Positions 51,405 to 61,180 are shown, counted from the stretch's first letter. The stretch is 64,000 nt of DNA from Candidatus Melainabacteria bacterium (GCA_003151275.1 PLXC01000020.1:124001-188000), one strand, 5' to 3'. The notes: a model not told the origin generated them from the sequence alone. Made by a program: numbers and translations.

Positions 51405-54155
51405 ATGAATAATACGCTGACTAGAATTTGGAGTTTGAAATTGGGCGGCAATTTAGAAGCACTGAGCGTCGAACCAAAGAAACCTGTTGAATCATCTGGC
51501 TGGCTGATGGACAACATAGCTCACCCATTCGTCAACGCTGCCGTTATCGACCCTATCAATGCTGTTGCTTCCGTTAGCGAAGCCGTTTCCGGTAAACATT
51601 TACCCCGAGTAGACCTACTTGCAGTGCCGGAGAGCCATGGAACTGGCGCATGGCTGGCGCAAACACTATCTGGTGGTGTCGGCGCTATCGCTCCTTACGT
51701 CGTAGCCGGGAAAATGACTGGTGGGGCATTAGAGGGTGGCGGACGTTTTCTTGAGAGTAACAATATAATTCAGGCCGGTGGCTTGTCTGCAAAGATGCTG
51801 GCCAGCGAGCGCACTGCCATGATTGTTGGCGCTGGTTTGTACGGCGGCGCTCGAGATCCTATGGGACACGAAACACGGCTCGGAAACTCGGTCGGCAGCA
51901 TGATCGGCTTCGGTGCATTTGAATATGGAAATTCGCTCACGAAGGGATTATCTCTCTCTCGAAGCATTCCAATCCGCGCTCTTATCGGTGTTGTTGGCGG
52001 GTCGGGTCAGATGGCTACGTCGAATCTAATTTCCGAAGGCAATATTGGATCGACCGATAATCTTATGAGAGCCGGCGCGTCCGGTGCAGCATTAAACTTG
52101 TTCTTGCCCGCCGCCCAACATCAACTAGGTAAAGCTATTGATGCTACCAATGTTCGGTTAGGCAGACCAATTCCAGTCGATCACTTTGTGGCTCGGGAAA
52201 ATTGGACTGACAACAACCAATTGCAATCACTGGTAAACCGCAGTCCGCTCACTCGTGTTCAAAGAGCTGGTGAACAGGGCATCAACCAAGACACCAACGT
52301 AGTTCAACTCGGTCCTAAAGATGGTCCCGAGAAACTGGGCCACGAAGTTAGCCACCGCATCAGCGCAAAGCAAGCTGAGCCGGCTTACAGAGAAGCCGCC
52401 GACCTTCTGAAAACAGATCCAGAAGCAGCAAAACAGAAGTTTATCGATATTCGAACCGCCCAAGAAAAAGCAGCAATGGAAGCGGAAACTCGCGTCAAAG
52501 CGGCAATGGATGCTAAGTCTCCTTACGCTGACACAAATCCAGACACGATTCAACAACTGCGCGCCAACAAGGATCTGACTTACGGCGATTTGTTCAAGCA
52601 AGAAGCGTCGCAATTTGAAAGTACTGGCGGGAAATTCAGACCTTCAAGAGACTTTGCCGGCTCGACCTCGGATTATCGCGGTATCAATCCTGAGAACGGC
52701 CTGCACTTATTTGTTTATGATAAACCGACTAGTTCTCCATATGGAGAAGTTGCCGCCTACGAAACAAATGACGACCTGTCATTTCAACGTTGGACCAAAA
52801 TGGACGCAAAAGTTGATGACGCCGGAAAGACTTGGGGCTCCGTAGAATTATTTTCCAAACCAACACCAACTCCATTCGGAACCGCCACGATGGTGGAGTC
52901 ATTCCCCGATCATTCAACTGCCTACCACATCGTTGAAGGCGACGGAGTTGCTAACAACACTGTTGTTCGTGCGTACACTAAAGGTTTGCAGACTGAGTAC
53001 GGCACAATCACATCCACCGTTACACACCCTGATGGTCGTGTTGACTTCGGTAAATTAGATGGTACATCCGCCACTTCTTATGCCACACCAGTAGAGCAAT
53101 GGTATGGAAAAGTAAAAGCGGAAGATACCAAATCTGATGGCACCACCTTTTATCACCTGACTGATGGTGGCACCATTGAATATTACGCAAACCCGCTGAA
53201 AGTTCAGATGGCCTTGGGAGACGGTTCTGTTCGAGATGTCCAAGTTGAGACAGCCTGGCGCAGTAATGGTAAGGCATCACGTTCGATGATCGACCGCATC
53301 CTGGAACGCGGCACAGAACCCGCTGCAGGCGAACCTGTCGCCAATTCCGCTCCTAACAAATCTGAATACCTTTTGACTAATGAAACGTCGATGGAACAAA
53401 CTTTTCATCCAGACAGGATTGAAATAACTGAAAGACCGCTAAATGGTCAAACTTCAACATTCTCTTCTCAGTTTATAGTCGAAAGTTTTGATGCGCCGAT
53501 TCAAACACCTGAAGGACCGGTAAACAAAATGGTGCGCAGCTTCGACAGCACCGTTTATCATATTGCCGACGTTTACGGCACACGGGTTCAGGTTTATGAC
53601 TCGACTCACGTGAGACCAACAGATTATGGTGACGCCAATCGGGTTGTCTATTCTAGAGATAATTTCGAAGAGTACACCAAACTAAATGGAAATAAGGTGC
53701 TAACGAATCCAAAGGGCATCACAACTGACTATGGTGTGGCTCGAGCAATAGAAACGGCACCAGATAAAACTGAATATTATCATCGTCCCGACGGCACGAT
53801 TGTCGAGAAGTATCCTTATGACTTGACTACTAACATCGGCGGCATTACTGCCATCGAACAAAAGCCACAAGGATTAATCCTGTACCGTCCAGAAGGCTCA
53901 CCGGAGTTTCACTCTCTCGAGCTTGATTTCGCCAACAAGCGCATGACCTTCGCCGATGCTGACGGCAACTTAATCGCAAATGGATACAAAACGCTGACAG
54001 ACTTCATTCTTATGCGCAAGTTTAATCCTACTCAATATCCTGACGGCAAGCTGATGCCTCAAGGTAAAGTTCGCAGCATCGAGACTGACGTGAACGGAGT
54101 CAGCACCTATCAACTGACAGACGGAACGTCTGTAACCGATGCCGCAAAACTATAG
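51405..54155 (+). CDS. Large repeat protein with an HExxH motif (916 aa)
   Basis: I do not recognise a named family. The N-terminal ~290 residues are Gly/Ala-rich with moderately hydrophobic stretches (IGAIAPYVVAGKMTGGAL; IPIRALIGVVGGSGQMA), like a membrane-interacting or translocation domain. Next, KLGHEVSHRISAKQ (about residues 311-324) contains HEVSH, an HExxH zinc-protease pattern. A charged helical stretch follows, then from about 430 onward at least six irregular beta-rich repeats built around phrases such as TPFGTATMVESFPDHSTAYH and TDYGVARAIETAPDKTEYYH. Such repeats recall YD/RHS-type toxin carriers. It has host-like base use, unlike the flanking imu genes. Confidence 0.6.
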   Translation: MNNTLTRIWSLKLGGNLEALSVEPKKPVESSGWLMDNIAHPFVNAAVIDPINAVASVSEAVSGKHLPRVDLLAVPESHGTGAWLAQTLSGGVGAIAPYVVAGKMTGGALEGGGRFLESNNIIQAGGLSAKMLASERTAMIVGAGLYGGARDPMGHETRLGNSVGSMIGFGAFEYGNSLTKGLSLSRSIPIRALIGVVGGSGQMATSNLISEGNIGSTDNLMRAGASGAALNLFLPAAQHQLGKAIDATNVRLGRPIPVDHFVARENWTDNNQLQSLVNRSPLTRVQRAGEQGINQDTNVVQLGPKDGPEKLGHEVSHRISAKQAEPAYREAADLLKTDPEAAKQKFIDIRTAQEKAAMEAETRVKAAMDAKSPYADTNPDTIQQLRANKDLTYGDLFKQEASQFESTGGKFRPSRDFAGSTSDYRGINPENGLHLFVYDKPTSSPYGEVAAYETNDDLSFQRWTKMDAKVDDAGKTWGSVELFSKPTPTPFGTATMVESFPDHSTAYHIVEGDGVANNTVVRAYTKGLQTEYGTITSTVTHPDGRVDFGKLDGTSATSYATPVEQWYGKVKAEDTKSDGTTFYHLTDGGTIEYYANPLKVQMALGDGSVRDVQVETAWRSNGKASRSMIDRILERGTEPAAGEPVANSAPNKSEYLLTNETSMEQTFHPDRIEITERPLNGQTSTFSSQFIVESFDAPIQTPEGPVNKMVRSFDSTVYHIADVYGTRVQVYDSTHVRPTDYGDANRVVYSRDNFEEYTKLNGNKVLTNPKGITTDYGVARAIETAPDKTEYYHRPDGTIVEKYPYDLTTNIGGITAIEQKPQGLILYRPEGSPEFHSLELDFANKRMTFADADGNLIANGYKTLTDFILMRKFNPTQYPDGKLMPQGKVRSIETDVNGVSTYQLTDGTSVTDAAKL

Positions 54156-54162
54156 GTTGGGT

Positions 54163-54184
54163 TCTAAACCGATATCGGTTTAGA
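54163..54184. promoter_or_regulatory. GATATC-centred dyad, copy 7
   Basis: A perfect 22-base palindrome (core AAACCGATATCGGTTT with TCT/AGA flanks, as in copy 4), eight bases after the stop of the 916-residue gene and 115 bases before the next start. It could act as a hairpin at the 3-prime end of the first or an operator for the second. Confidence 0.65.
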
Positions 54185-54299
54185 GTTAAAACCTGATCTT
54201 ACTCATCAATTTTTTCTAAAGCCGGGCACATTATCGGGTCGACTCACGTCGCATCCACTTTGCGCCCTATAGTCCCTGTTAATACAGTGAGGAGAAACA

Positions 54300-54689
54300 A
54301 TGACCACAGTTATAAACAATGATGGAACTGTTCCGCCAGTTCGAAAGGTATTTCTTGCCGGCGGTGGAAACGCTGGTCGCGTCTTTGAAGCTGCTTATGA
54401 TCATCTCTATGTAATCGAAGTAGCCCCTAAATTAAACGGTGGCGCACTCCCTGAAGGCAGCTTTAGCGTTAACAATGCAGTTATACGCCCTTTAAGATAT
54501 AACGCAACTGGCAAATTTGAAGCTGTAGGAGAGGAAAATCTAGAAATTTATGAATTCGTCGGTTTCGAAAGAATGTTGATCATCGAACGAGACGTAATGA
54601 ATAATTTGGACACGCTGAATCGGCTAGATGCGGTTGTCACAGGAGCGACAGTGGTAAAAGACGAACCTGTGGTAGTGGTTCGACAGTAG
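54300..54689 (+). CDS. Unrecognised 129-residue protein
   Basis: A 129-residue soluble protein. The sequence RKVFLAGGGNAGRVFEAAYD near the N-terminus is Gly-rich, and the rest looks like a mixed alpha/beta fold (LYVIEVAPKLNGG, YEFVGFERMLIIERDV). No family is recognised. GAGGAG lies before the ATG, so it is a credible gene. It is flanked by the two large repeat proteins and preceded by dyad copy 7. Confidence 0.6.
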   Translation: MTTVINNDGTVPPVRKVFLAGGGNAGRVFEAAYDHLYVIEVAPKLNGGALPEGSFSVNNAVIRPLRYNATGKFEAVGEENLEIYEFVGFERMLIIERDVMNNLDTLNRLDAVVTGATVVKDEPVVVVRQ

Positions 54690-54829
54690 AGACCTAACTA
54701 CCTCACACTGGTACATCAGATCACAGGGCAGTTTGGCTGTAAGCACTTCGGAGGAAGCCCCTCTGAAGTGCTTGTGCCTTGTGAAGCAGAAAATGTGGAT
54801 TCCTACCTGCCACGTCTTAGCGTGATCGA

Positions 54830-57487
54830 CTAGGTGGTTGCTTGGTAGAGATCGTGTATCGAGACCCATTTGTCATAGGTTAACTTCCAGCTGTTATCCA
54901 GGTGCGCCATGCCCGTGCGGGCGTCGTAACTATCAATACAAACCACATGCCCACCTGGTTTTCGTGTAGGTTCAGCGGTGCCGAGCAGCGGATCTCCGTC
55001 GGTTACTCCGATGATAATCGGTAACCGACGATCTTTAGTCGCCTGCTCCAGCTGCTCTCTTAATTCTTGCTCGTCGCCGAAACTTACTAATCCGTCTGCA
55101 CCGCCTACGTTTCTATTGAGGAATGTAGTCTTCTGCACTCCAGTTATTCGCTCGGCTTCTTTGCCGATGTCGCTGAATCTGATTCCTTCAAATGGCATAA
55201 ATTTGCCATCTTGTGCTACAAGCGGTTTTCCGTTTGCATCCGTCCAATAGTTGATTTCTGGTTCATCTTTTGTGGGAGGCAAACAGGAGAAGTATTTGGG
55301 CGTCGTCTCTCTTTGTCCGACATCGTTGATCAAAGTCCCTTGAATCAACTGCGAAGCGAAACTGCGCGATCCATCGTTGGGCGGATTATATACGGACTCC
55401 GCTTCCGGCACCAGATTCTGCGGCGGAATCAAAATGAGTTTGCCATCGCGGGCGGTGTACGAACCAGTAAGCGCAACATCTGCCACCATGTTGGCCATGA
55501 CTGCAGGATGAGTGAACCATGTTCTGATCTCAATGTCCGTCACATTGCACGTGAGATTGTTGCCTTGAGCAACGTGATCTGGACGAGCTGCTGAAGCCAT
55601 AATTTGTTGAGCAAGTTGCTCGCGCAACTGCTGGGACACTTGTCCGTCAGTTGCTTCGAGTAGGCTTTGCGTGGAGGCGAGGGTTCGTGCAACCTCATCG
55701 GCGCTCATACCGCTTTGATGAGCACGCTCAAGGAAAATATTCATGTTATCAATGAATGCTTCGCGCTGAGGTCTGCTATCTGAACCGACAGCATCAGGAA
55801 TCAACCTAGCTGCGTCATTTTGCAAGTCAGCCATAAATAGGTTTTCGTTTGCGCGAGTTGAATCGTCTGTATTTAGGTGTTGAGTGATGTCATCGGTAAG
55901 TTTCTTGCCGTACATGGCTTGATACTGACGCTCGACAGCACAACGGTCTGTCTGACTCAAGCTTTGGATGATGTCATTGACTTTGTTACCATTTGCAAAA
56001 GCGAAACGAAACGCCGTATGATTTTCCTCATCGTAGATGTCTTTTGCCGCCTGCGTAATTTGATCGTAGGTCGCAGATGTCGCGGTTTGGTTCCCATCCG
56101 TGCCATTGATAACGACATGGTTGCCCCTATCCAGATAACCGTAGGAACCATCCACATCAATCTGCAGATCATGTATACCTGTGTCATGCCCGTGGCCGTC
56201 AAGCCAACTTCCGTCGGTTCCTCGGTGCATGACTAGGCCATCAGGACTGGTAATCTTCTTTAGATCACCTTTCTGGTAGCCGTTCGCGAAGTATTCGAAT
56301 TGAGTCCTCTGACCGTTTTCGTATTTAATTTCAGAAATTTTTCCATCTAAGCCTTCTGTTATCGAAGAGTGATTTGGCTTCTCCACTGACATGGAACGAT
56401 TTGGGGAGTAACTTGTAGTTAACCCCTCTTTGTTTGTTTCAGAGATTATCCCCTCAGCCGATACATTGATCTTGCTCAGCCCACTGTCAGTGCCGTCGGC
56501 GACGAGCCATTTGTTTCCTTTTAGCCTCCAAGAATTGCCGTCTGAATCAGAAACCTTACTTAGACGATTTTGTCCTGCGCTATCCTGAGTAAAATCAAAA
56601 TAGATACTCTTTCCGGTGCCATATTTAACTTCCGTTATTTGACCGTTGCAGTCACTTTTGACTGTCGACTTCTCTTTTAAGTCGATCAGGGTGCAGCTCC
56701 CGTCTGGGTGGACTGTTTTGTTTCTGCCGTCCAGAGCTGTGTAACTTAAGGTGCCGTCGGTGGAAACTGCAGGATTTACGTAATCCGGTTTTGGCTTTGC
56801 TCTAAACATCCGAAAGATGCTATGGTCGGTATCACGAGCGGTGCCATCATTTGCCGTTTCATAAGCCCATTCCCCGGACTTTGCATCTAATTTCGCCACC
56901 TTTCCATCAACATCAGTGATTTTATTCAGAGTTCCCTCGCTGTCATAACCAAACTTTCGAATTTGCCCGTTCGGATAGCTGATTTCTTTGACCCGGTTTT
57001 CATGATCTTTGCTGATTCCAACCTTACTGAAAGCTGTCTTTTCTGCGGTCTGTTCTAAAACTTTGCCGAAATTTATTGAACCGTCTGATCCAATGTTTCC
57101 TTTTGGCAATTCTCTAGCTAGCAGTTGTGCACCATGAACCAAGGCAGGCTCAGCGTCATTGTTCGTGCCGTCGGCGCGAGATTTATATACGGTGCCGTAG
57201 CGATCATAGTCGTCTATTTCATTTGTTCTGTCGAAGTTTTTGTTGAATTTATATACCGTACCGTAGCGATCGTAATCGTCAACGTTGTTGGTTCTGTCAG
57301 CGTTCTTGTTGAATTTATATACCGTGCCGTAGCGATCGTAATCGTCAACGTTACTTGCGTCATGGTTTTTGTGTGTATTGGAGGAGAGTGCTTTTGCAGT
57401 ATCGTGCGCGTGCTCACTTAGGACCGCTCTGCTTTGAGCGCTGCTTTTTGAATCAGCGGATCCAAAATTATTGAATGTTTCAGTCAT
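54830..57487 (-). CDS. Large repeat protein with a C-terminal papain/C39-like cysteine peptidase domain
   Basis: An 885-residue protein, start at 57487 with AGGAG upstream (57526 is an alternative with a less plausible N-terminus). Near the N-terminus are three copies of VDDYDRYGTVYKFNKN-like 20-22-residue units (about residues 46-110). A long beta-repeat region follows (NGQIRKFGYDSEGTLNKIT, GTGKSIYFDFTQ), like YD/RHS repeats. The C-terminal ~220 residues have a Cys in NNLTCNVTDIEI, a His in KPGGHVVCIDSYDARTG and an Asn in MAHLDNSWKLTYD, the Cys-His-Asn order of papain/C39-like peptidases. The last domain may process itself or a target. No signal peptide is evident. Confidence 0.6.
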   Translation of the reverse strand: MTETFNNFGSADSKSSAQSRAVLSEHAHDTAKALSSNTHKNHDASNVDDYDRYGTVYKFNKNADRTNNVDDYDRYGTVYKFNKNFDRTNEIDDYDRYGTVYKSRADGTNNDAEPALVHGAQLLARELPKGNIGSDGSINFGKVLEQTAEKTAFSKVGISKDHENRVKEISYPNGQIRKFGYDSEGTLNKITDVDGKVAKLDAKSGEWAYETANDGTARDTDHSIFRMFRAKPKPDYVNPAVSTDGTLSYTALDGRNKTVHPDGSCTLIDLKEKSTVKSDCNGQITEVKYGTGKSIYFDFTQDSAGQNRLSKVSDSDGNSWRLKGNKWLVADGTDSGLSKINVSAEGIISETNKEGLTTSYSPNRSMSVEKPNHSSITEGLDGKISEIKYENGQRTQFEYFANGYQKGDLKKITSPDGLVMHRGTDGSWLDGHGHDTGIHDLQIDVDGSYGYLDRGNHVVINGTDGNQTATSATYDQITQAAKDIYDEENHTAFRFAFANGNKVNDIIQSLSQTDRCAVERQYQAMYGKKLTDDITQHLNTDDSTRANENLFMADLQNDAARLIPDAVGSDSRPQREAFIDNMNIFLERAHQSGMSADEVARTLASTQSLLEATDGQVSQQLREQLAQQIMASAARPDHVAQGNNLTCNVTDIEIRTWFTHPAVMANMVADVALTGSYTARDGKLILIPPQNLVPEAESVYNPPNDGSRSFASQLIQGTLINDVGQRETTPKYFSCLPPTKDEPEINYWTDANGKPLVAQDGKFMPFEGIRFSDIGKEAERITGVQKTTFLNRNVGGADGLVSFGDEQELREQLEQATKDRRLPIIIGVTDGDPLLGTAEPTRKPGGHVVCIDSYDARTGMAHLDNSWKLTYDKWVSIHDLYQATT
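57182..57350 (-). repeat. 66-base in-frame tandem repeat in the 885-residue gene
   Basis: Three near-identical units within the gene at 54830-57487, about 66 bases each, encode (V/I)DDYDRYGTVYK plus a short FNKNxDRTN tail. The first unit in protein order ends differently (NADRTN), the second has NFDRTN, and the third has a shorter SRADGTN. The near-identity of the DNA suggests recent tandem duplication and a site prone to copy-number change. Confidence 0.8.
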
Positions 57488-57806
57488 ATAGAATCGTGCT
57501 CCTGTAGCGGATGCGAGTAGTTGCATTCCGAAGTGTGAGATATGAAAGGAGGCAAAAACAGCTAAGATACTTTGAGTTTGTCCTGCGATGTGGTGCGCAG
57601 TTGGTGCACTTACATAGAGGAATAGAACTCAGCGAATCTAAGCGAAATGGATTGGGAGGGGTAATGCGGTAATTCCGATTGTTCGATGGGGGGATCGAAC
57701 TTCCATACCATAGCGAGATAATAGTTGGCACTTCTTGCAGAATAGTGATTTTTTAAATGAACGAATTTTGTTGTAATGATTTGCCAAACTTCGATAAGGA
57801 TGATTA

Positions 57807-57835
57807 TTGCCACACATCTCTATGTATGGTATACT
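57807..57835 (+). promoter_or_regulatory. Sigma-70-type promoter before dnaE2
   Basis: TTGCCA (57807-57812) and TATACT (57830-57835) with an exact 17-base spacer, 55 bases before the dnaE2 frame, in an AT-rich 400-base gap (57488-57889) with no other gene. The match is good at both hexamers. No clear LexA-type operator was recognised over it. Confidence 0.6.
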
Positions 57836-57889
57836 AATTACACAGCAGCTTGAGCCGCTTCAACGACTTCTGCGGATATTTATCCAAGG

Positions 57890-60800
57890 ATGCTTAGTGC
57901 CCTGTGTACCAACAACGGCATACTTCTGGTGCGCCATCATAAGAGCAGACTCGTGCGCAATTTGTACGCTGAGCTACATTGTCACTCGGCTTTTTCCTTT
58001 CTGGATGGTTCTTCTGTTCCAGAAGAACTTGCTTATCGTGCCAAAGAAATTGGACTTAGTGCTTTAGCACTTACAGATCATGACGATCTTGGTGGAGTGG
58101 TTCGATTTGCTAGTGCCGCAAAAGAACTAGAACTTGAAGGAATTATCGGCGCCGAACTTACCTTAGAAGACGATTCGCATCTCATTCTTTTGGCAGAAAA
58201 CCTTCAAGGGTATAAGAACCTTTGCCACATGATTACTTATGCTCGCTCTAATTGTTTGCGCGGCAGTCCTCGTGTTAGTTATGCAAAATTGTACGAGCGT
58301 TCCGCTGGACTAGTGGCATTATCGGGCTGTCCACACGGTCGCATTCCATCTTGTCTGGCAGTTGATGATTTTGCACAAGCCAGGAATTCTGCACTTGAAT
58401 TGAAAGAAGTTTTTGGGGATAGACTTTATCTTGAACTGTGGAATCATCATTTGCACCAGGAGTCAGTCATTGGTGCCCACTTGCTGGAATTATCTCACGA
58501 ATTGGAGATACCTTGGGTAGTGACAAATAATGTGCATTATTCGCGCCCCGAGAAGCGAATTATTCACGATGTTCTGACTTGTTTGCGGCATGATTTGACT
58601 CTTGCTAACGCAGGGCGGCGATTACGTCCAAATGCCAGTTGGTATATGAAGTCGCCTGACGAAATGGCACATCTTTGGCGTAATTATCCACAAGGAATAA
58701 AGAACACTTTATTAGTCGCAGAACGCTGTCAATTTCGCCTGGGGTTACTCAAACCTCCGTTGCCAAATTTTGCTATACCGAAAGAATTTGTTGAGGAAGT
58801 TTCGACACACAATGGGTTGTTAGAAAAATTAGTTTGGGAAGGCGCTGCTGAAAGATACGCCAACCTCACTGAGAAGCATATTAATCAACTCAATCACGAG
58901 TTGAACATGATTATGGGATTAGGTTTGGCACCATATTTTCTGATTATGTGGGACATCGTTAGGTATGCTCGTAGTAATGGAATTGCTGTACAAGGTCGAG
59001 GATCCGCGGCGAATTCTGCTGTCTGCTATTGCTTGTTTATTACCGCGGTTGATCCAATCGGCATGGACCTTTTGTTCGAACGATTTCTTTCTGAAGGACG
59101 AAATGAACCACCTGATATTGACCTCGATATAGCTCATCAAGAACGCGAGAGAGTTCTGCAATATGTTTACGAAAAGTATGGTCGCAACCACGCAGCTATG
59201 GTATGCGAAGTGATTACTTATAGAGGTCGATCCGCCGTGCGCGACGCAGCTCGTGTGCTAGGTTTTTCCCAAGAACAGGCGGATAAGTTAGCGGCTGAAT
59301 CGCATTTTTATGAAGCGTTACAAGCGGCTCAGCAACTTGCAGCTGGTGGTGCTGAGGCAGCAGGATTAGATCTGCATGATCCACGTGTTCAGTTACTTAT
59401 AAAAGTTGTTGCCGGTCTGCATCAGTTACCCCGACATAGATCTATTCACGTTGGTGGATTTGTTTTGTCGTCAGAGCCAATAGGAGATGTGGTGCCAGTT
59501 GAGCCAGCGGCTATGGAAGGGCGAACTGTTATTCAATGGGATAAAGATGATCTGGATATGGCTGGACTAATCAAAATCGATCTATTGGGACTAGGCATGC
59601 TAATGATGATCCAGGAAGGATTGAAGCTTGTCAAACAGCATCGCAATATTGATATTGATCTTGGTCAATTAAATATGAGTGATCCCAAAATTTATGACAT
59701 GCTCAGAGCCGCAGAAACAATCGGGTTGTTTCAAGTTGAGTCACGAGCTCAGATGAGCATTTTGCCGAAACTCAATCCGACCTGTTTCTATGACATTATA
59801 GTTTCAATAGCATTAGTTAGACCCGGTCCAATTCAAGGAAACATCATCCATCCTTATCTGCGCAGACGGAGAGGGGAAGAACCCGTAGTATATTTGCATC
59901 CTTCTCTTGAACCTATATTGAAACGCACTCTCGGTGTTCCACTTTTTCAAGAGCAAGGAATGAAATTGGCCGTTGTTTCGGCGGGTTTCACTCCATCGCA
60001 AGCAGATAATTTACGACGTGTAATGAGTCATAAACGATCGCAAGAAAAGATGGATGCACTATGTGTGCAGCTTGCGGCGGGTATGCGCGTTAATGGCTTC
60101 ACAGAGGAAGCTATTAAAACTATTACGCACCAATTGAGAGCGTTTGCAAATTATGGTTTTCCTGAAAGTCATGCTGCTTCGTTTTCATTGCTTGTCTATG
60201 CCTCTGCATTTTTGAAGCTTTATTATGGACCGGAATTTTATTGCGCAATTTTAAATGCCCAACCAATGGGTTTCTACAGTCCGGCAACGTTGATTCGAGA
60301 TGCGATGCGCAGAAATATTGAAGTGCGTCCACCTGATTTGGCGGTGAGCGTTTGGGATTGCACGTTAGAACGAAATGAAAATAATAGTCTTTCTTTGCGA
60401 ATTGGTTTGCGATTCGTACAAGGGCTAGGTGAGAAATCCAAAATTGCACTTCAACGTGCTTGGGCAAATGGTGGCAAATTTAGATCTTTGGATGATGTGA
60501 TCAGGCGCAGTGGACTAACACCTGCAGAGCTTAAAATACTGGCTCGTGCAGGCGCTTTTGAAACCCTTTATCCTGGCAGACGAAAAGCGCTCTGGGAAAC
60601 TTTGGCTAAACTGAACAAGAAGCGCGAAACTCCTTTACTTGATCTTTTATTACCACAGTCACGAGTTGATCCAATTCAGGAAATGTCGCAACTGCAAGAA
60701 ATTGTCGCTGACTACAAAATGATGGGTCTTTCGACTGGCGAACATCCAATGTATTTCTATCGTGAATGGGCGACAAATCGCGGTATCAGATCTTGTGGTC

Positions 60801-61105
60801 AACTGAAAACCGAGCCATATGAATCCAGATTGACAGTGGCTGGAAGCGTAATTTGCCGGCAGCGCCCTGAGACTGCGAAGGGATTTGTTTTCCTAACACT
60901 TGAAGATGAAACAGGGATGGCAAATATCATAGTTAAACCGCGGGTGTTTGACGAATACCGGCGAACTCTATTAGGGTCCACTTATCTTGCCATAACCGGA
61001 AAACTACAATCTGAGCAAGGTGTGATTAACGTATTAGCCGAGCACATTGAGCAATTGCCGCTACTGCCAGGCAACCCACATATTCCCGCACGCGACTTCC
61101 ATTAA
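57890..61105 (+). CDS. dnaE2: Error-prone DNA polymerase III alpha-type subunit
   Basis: A 1071-residue C-family polymerase of the DnaE2 (ImuC) group. The N-terminal PHP domain begins YAELHCHSAFSFLDGS and has ALTDHDDLGGVV. The polymerase core has PPDIDLDIAHQERERVLQYV with the catalytic Asp pair, YEKYGRNHAAMVCEVITYRG, and LVRPGPIQGNIIHPYLRRR. The helix-hairpin-helix region and a C-terminal OB domain (LTVAGSVICRQRPETAKGFV) complete it. It makes mutagenic repair synthesis with ImuA and ImuB. The start is unclear: ATG 57890, GTG 57929 or GTG 57953 all precede the PHP domain. AT-rich like imuAB. Confidence 0.94.
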   Translation: MLSALCTNNGILLVRHHKSRLVRNLYAELHCHSAFSFLDGSSVPEELAYRAKEIGLSALALTDHDDLGGVVRFASAAKELELEGIIGAELTLEDDSHLILLAENLQGYKNLCHMITYARSNCLRGSPRVSYAKLYERSAGLVALSGCPHGRIPSCLAVDDFAQARNSALELKEVFGDRLYLELWNHHLHQESVIGAHLLELSHELEIPWVVTNNVHYSRPEKRIIHDVLTCLRHDLTLANAGRRLRPNASWYMKSPDEMAHLWRNYPQGIKNTLLVAERCQFRLGLLKPPLPNFAIPKEFVEEVSTHNGLLEKLVWEGAAERYANLTEKHINQLNHELNMIMGLGLAPYFLIMWDIVRYARSNGIAVQGRGSAANSAVCYCLFITAVDPIGMDLLFERFLSEGRNEPPDIDLDIAHQERERVLQYVYEKYGRNHAAMVCEVITYRGRSAVRDAARVLGFSQEQADKLAAESHFYEALQAAQQLAAGGAEAAGLDLHDPRVQLLIKVVAGLHQLPRHRSIHVGGFVLSSEPIGDVVPVEPAAMEGRTVIQWDKDDLDMAGLIKIDLLGLGMLMMIQEGLKLVKQHRNIDIDLGQLNMSDPKIYDMLRAAETIGLFQVESRAQMSILPKLNPTCFYDIIVSIALVRPGPIQGNIIHPYLRRRRGEEPVVYLHPSLEPILKRTLGVPLFQEQGMKLAVVSAGFTPSQADNLRRVMSHKRSQEKMDALCVQLAAGMRVNGFTEEAIKTITHQLRAFANYGFPESHAASFSLLVYASAFLKLYYGPEFYCAILNAQPMGFYSPATLIRDAMRRNIEVRPPDLAVSVWDCTLERNENNSLSLRIGLRFVQGLGEKSKIALQRAWANGGKFRSLDDVIRRSGLTPAELKILARAGAFETLYPGRRKALWETLAKLNKKRETPLLDLLLPQSRVDPIQEMSQLQEIVADYKMMGLSTGEHPMYFYREWATNRGIRSCGQLKTEPYESRLTVAGSVICRQRPETAKGFVFLTLEDETGMANIIVKPRVFDEYRRTLLGSTYLAITGKLQSEQGVINVLAEHIEQLPLLPGNPHIPARDFH

Positions 61106-61141
61106 CCTCCTTGCCTGGTTCGAATTCCCGCCTTTGTGCCG

Positions 61142-61170
61142 GATGCTGAAGTCCGGAGCATCTTTTATTT
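61142..61170 (+). terminator. Rho-independent terminator after dnaE2
   Basis: GATGCT (61142-61147) pairs with AGCATC (61157-61162) around a nine-base loop, followed at once by TTTTATTT. It begins 37 bases after the dnaE2 stop. The stem is short but the T-run is clear, making this the best terminator in the window. Confidence 0.65.
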
Positions 61171-61180
61171 ATGGTGACAA

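Noticed and set aside
2290..54184. Reading the GATATC dyads as cyanobacterial HIP1 repeats
   Set aside because: HIP1 is GCGATCGC and occurs largely in genes. These sites have another core and are all intergenic.
57807..57889. LexA-type operator before dnaE2
   Set aside because: TGTATGGTATACTAATTACA has weak symmetry but does not match a known LexA box, and nothing similar was seen before imuA.
61118..61130. GGTTCGAATTCCC resembling a tRNA T-arm
   Set aside because: The arms do not pair as a five-base T-stem and no other tRNA parts are present; dnaE2 ends just before.
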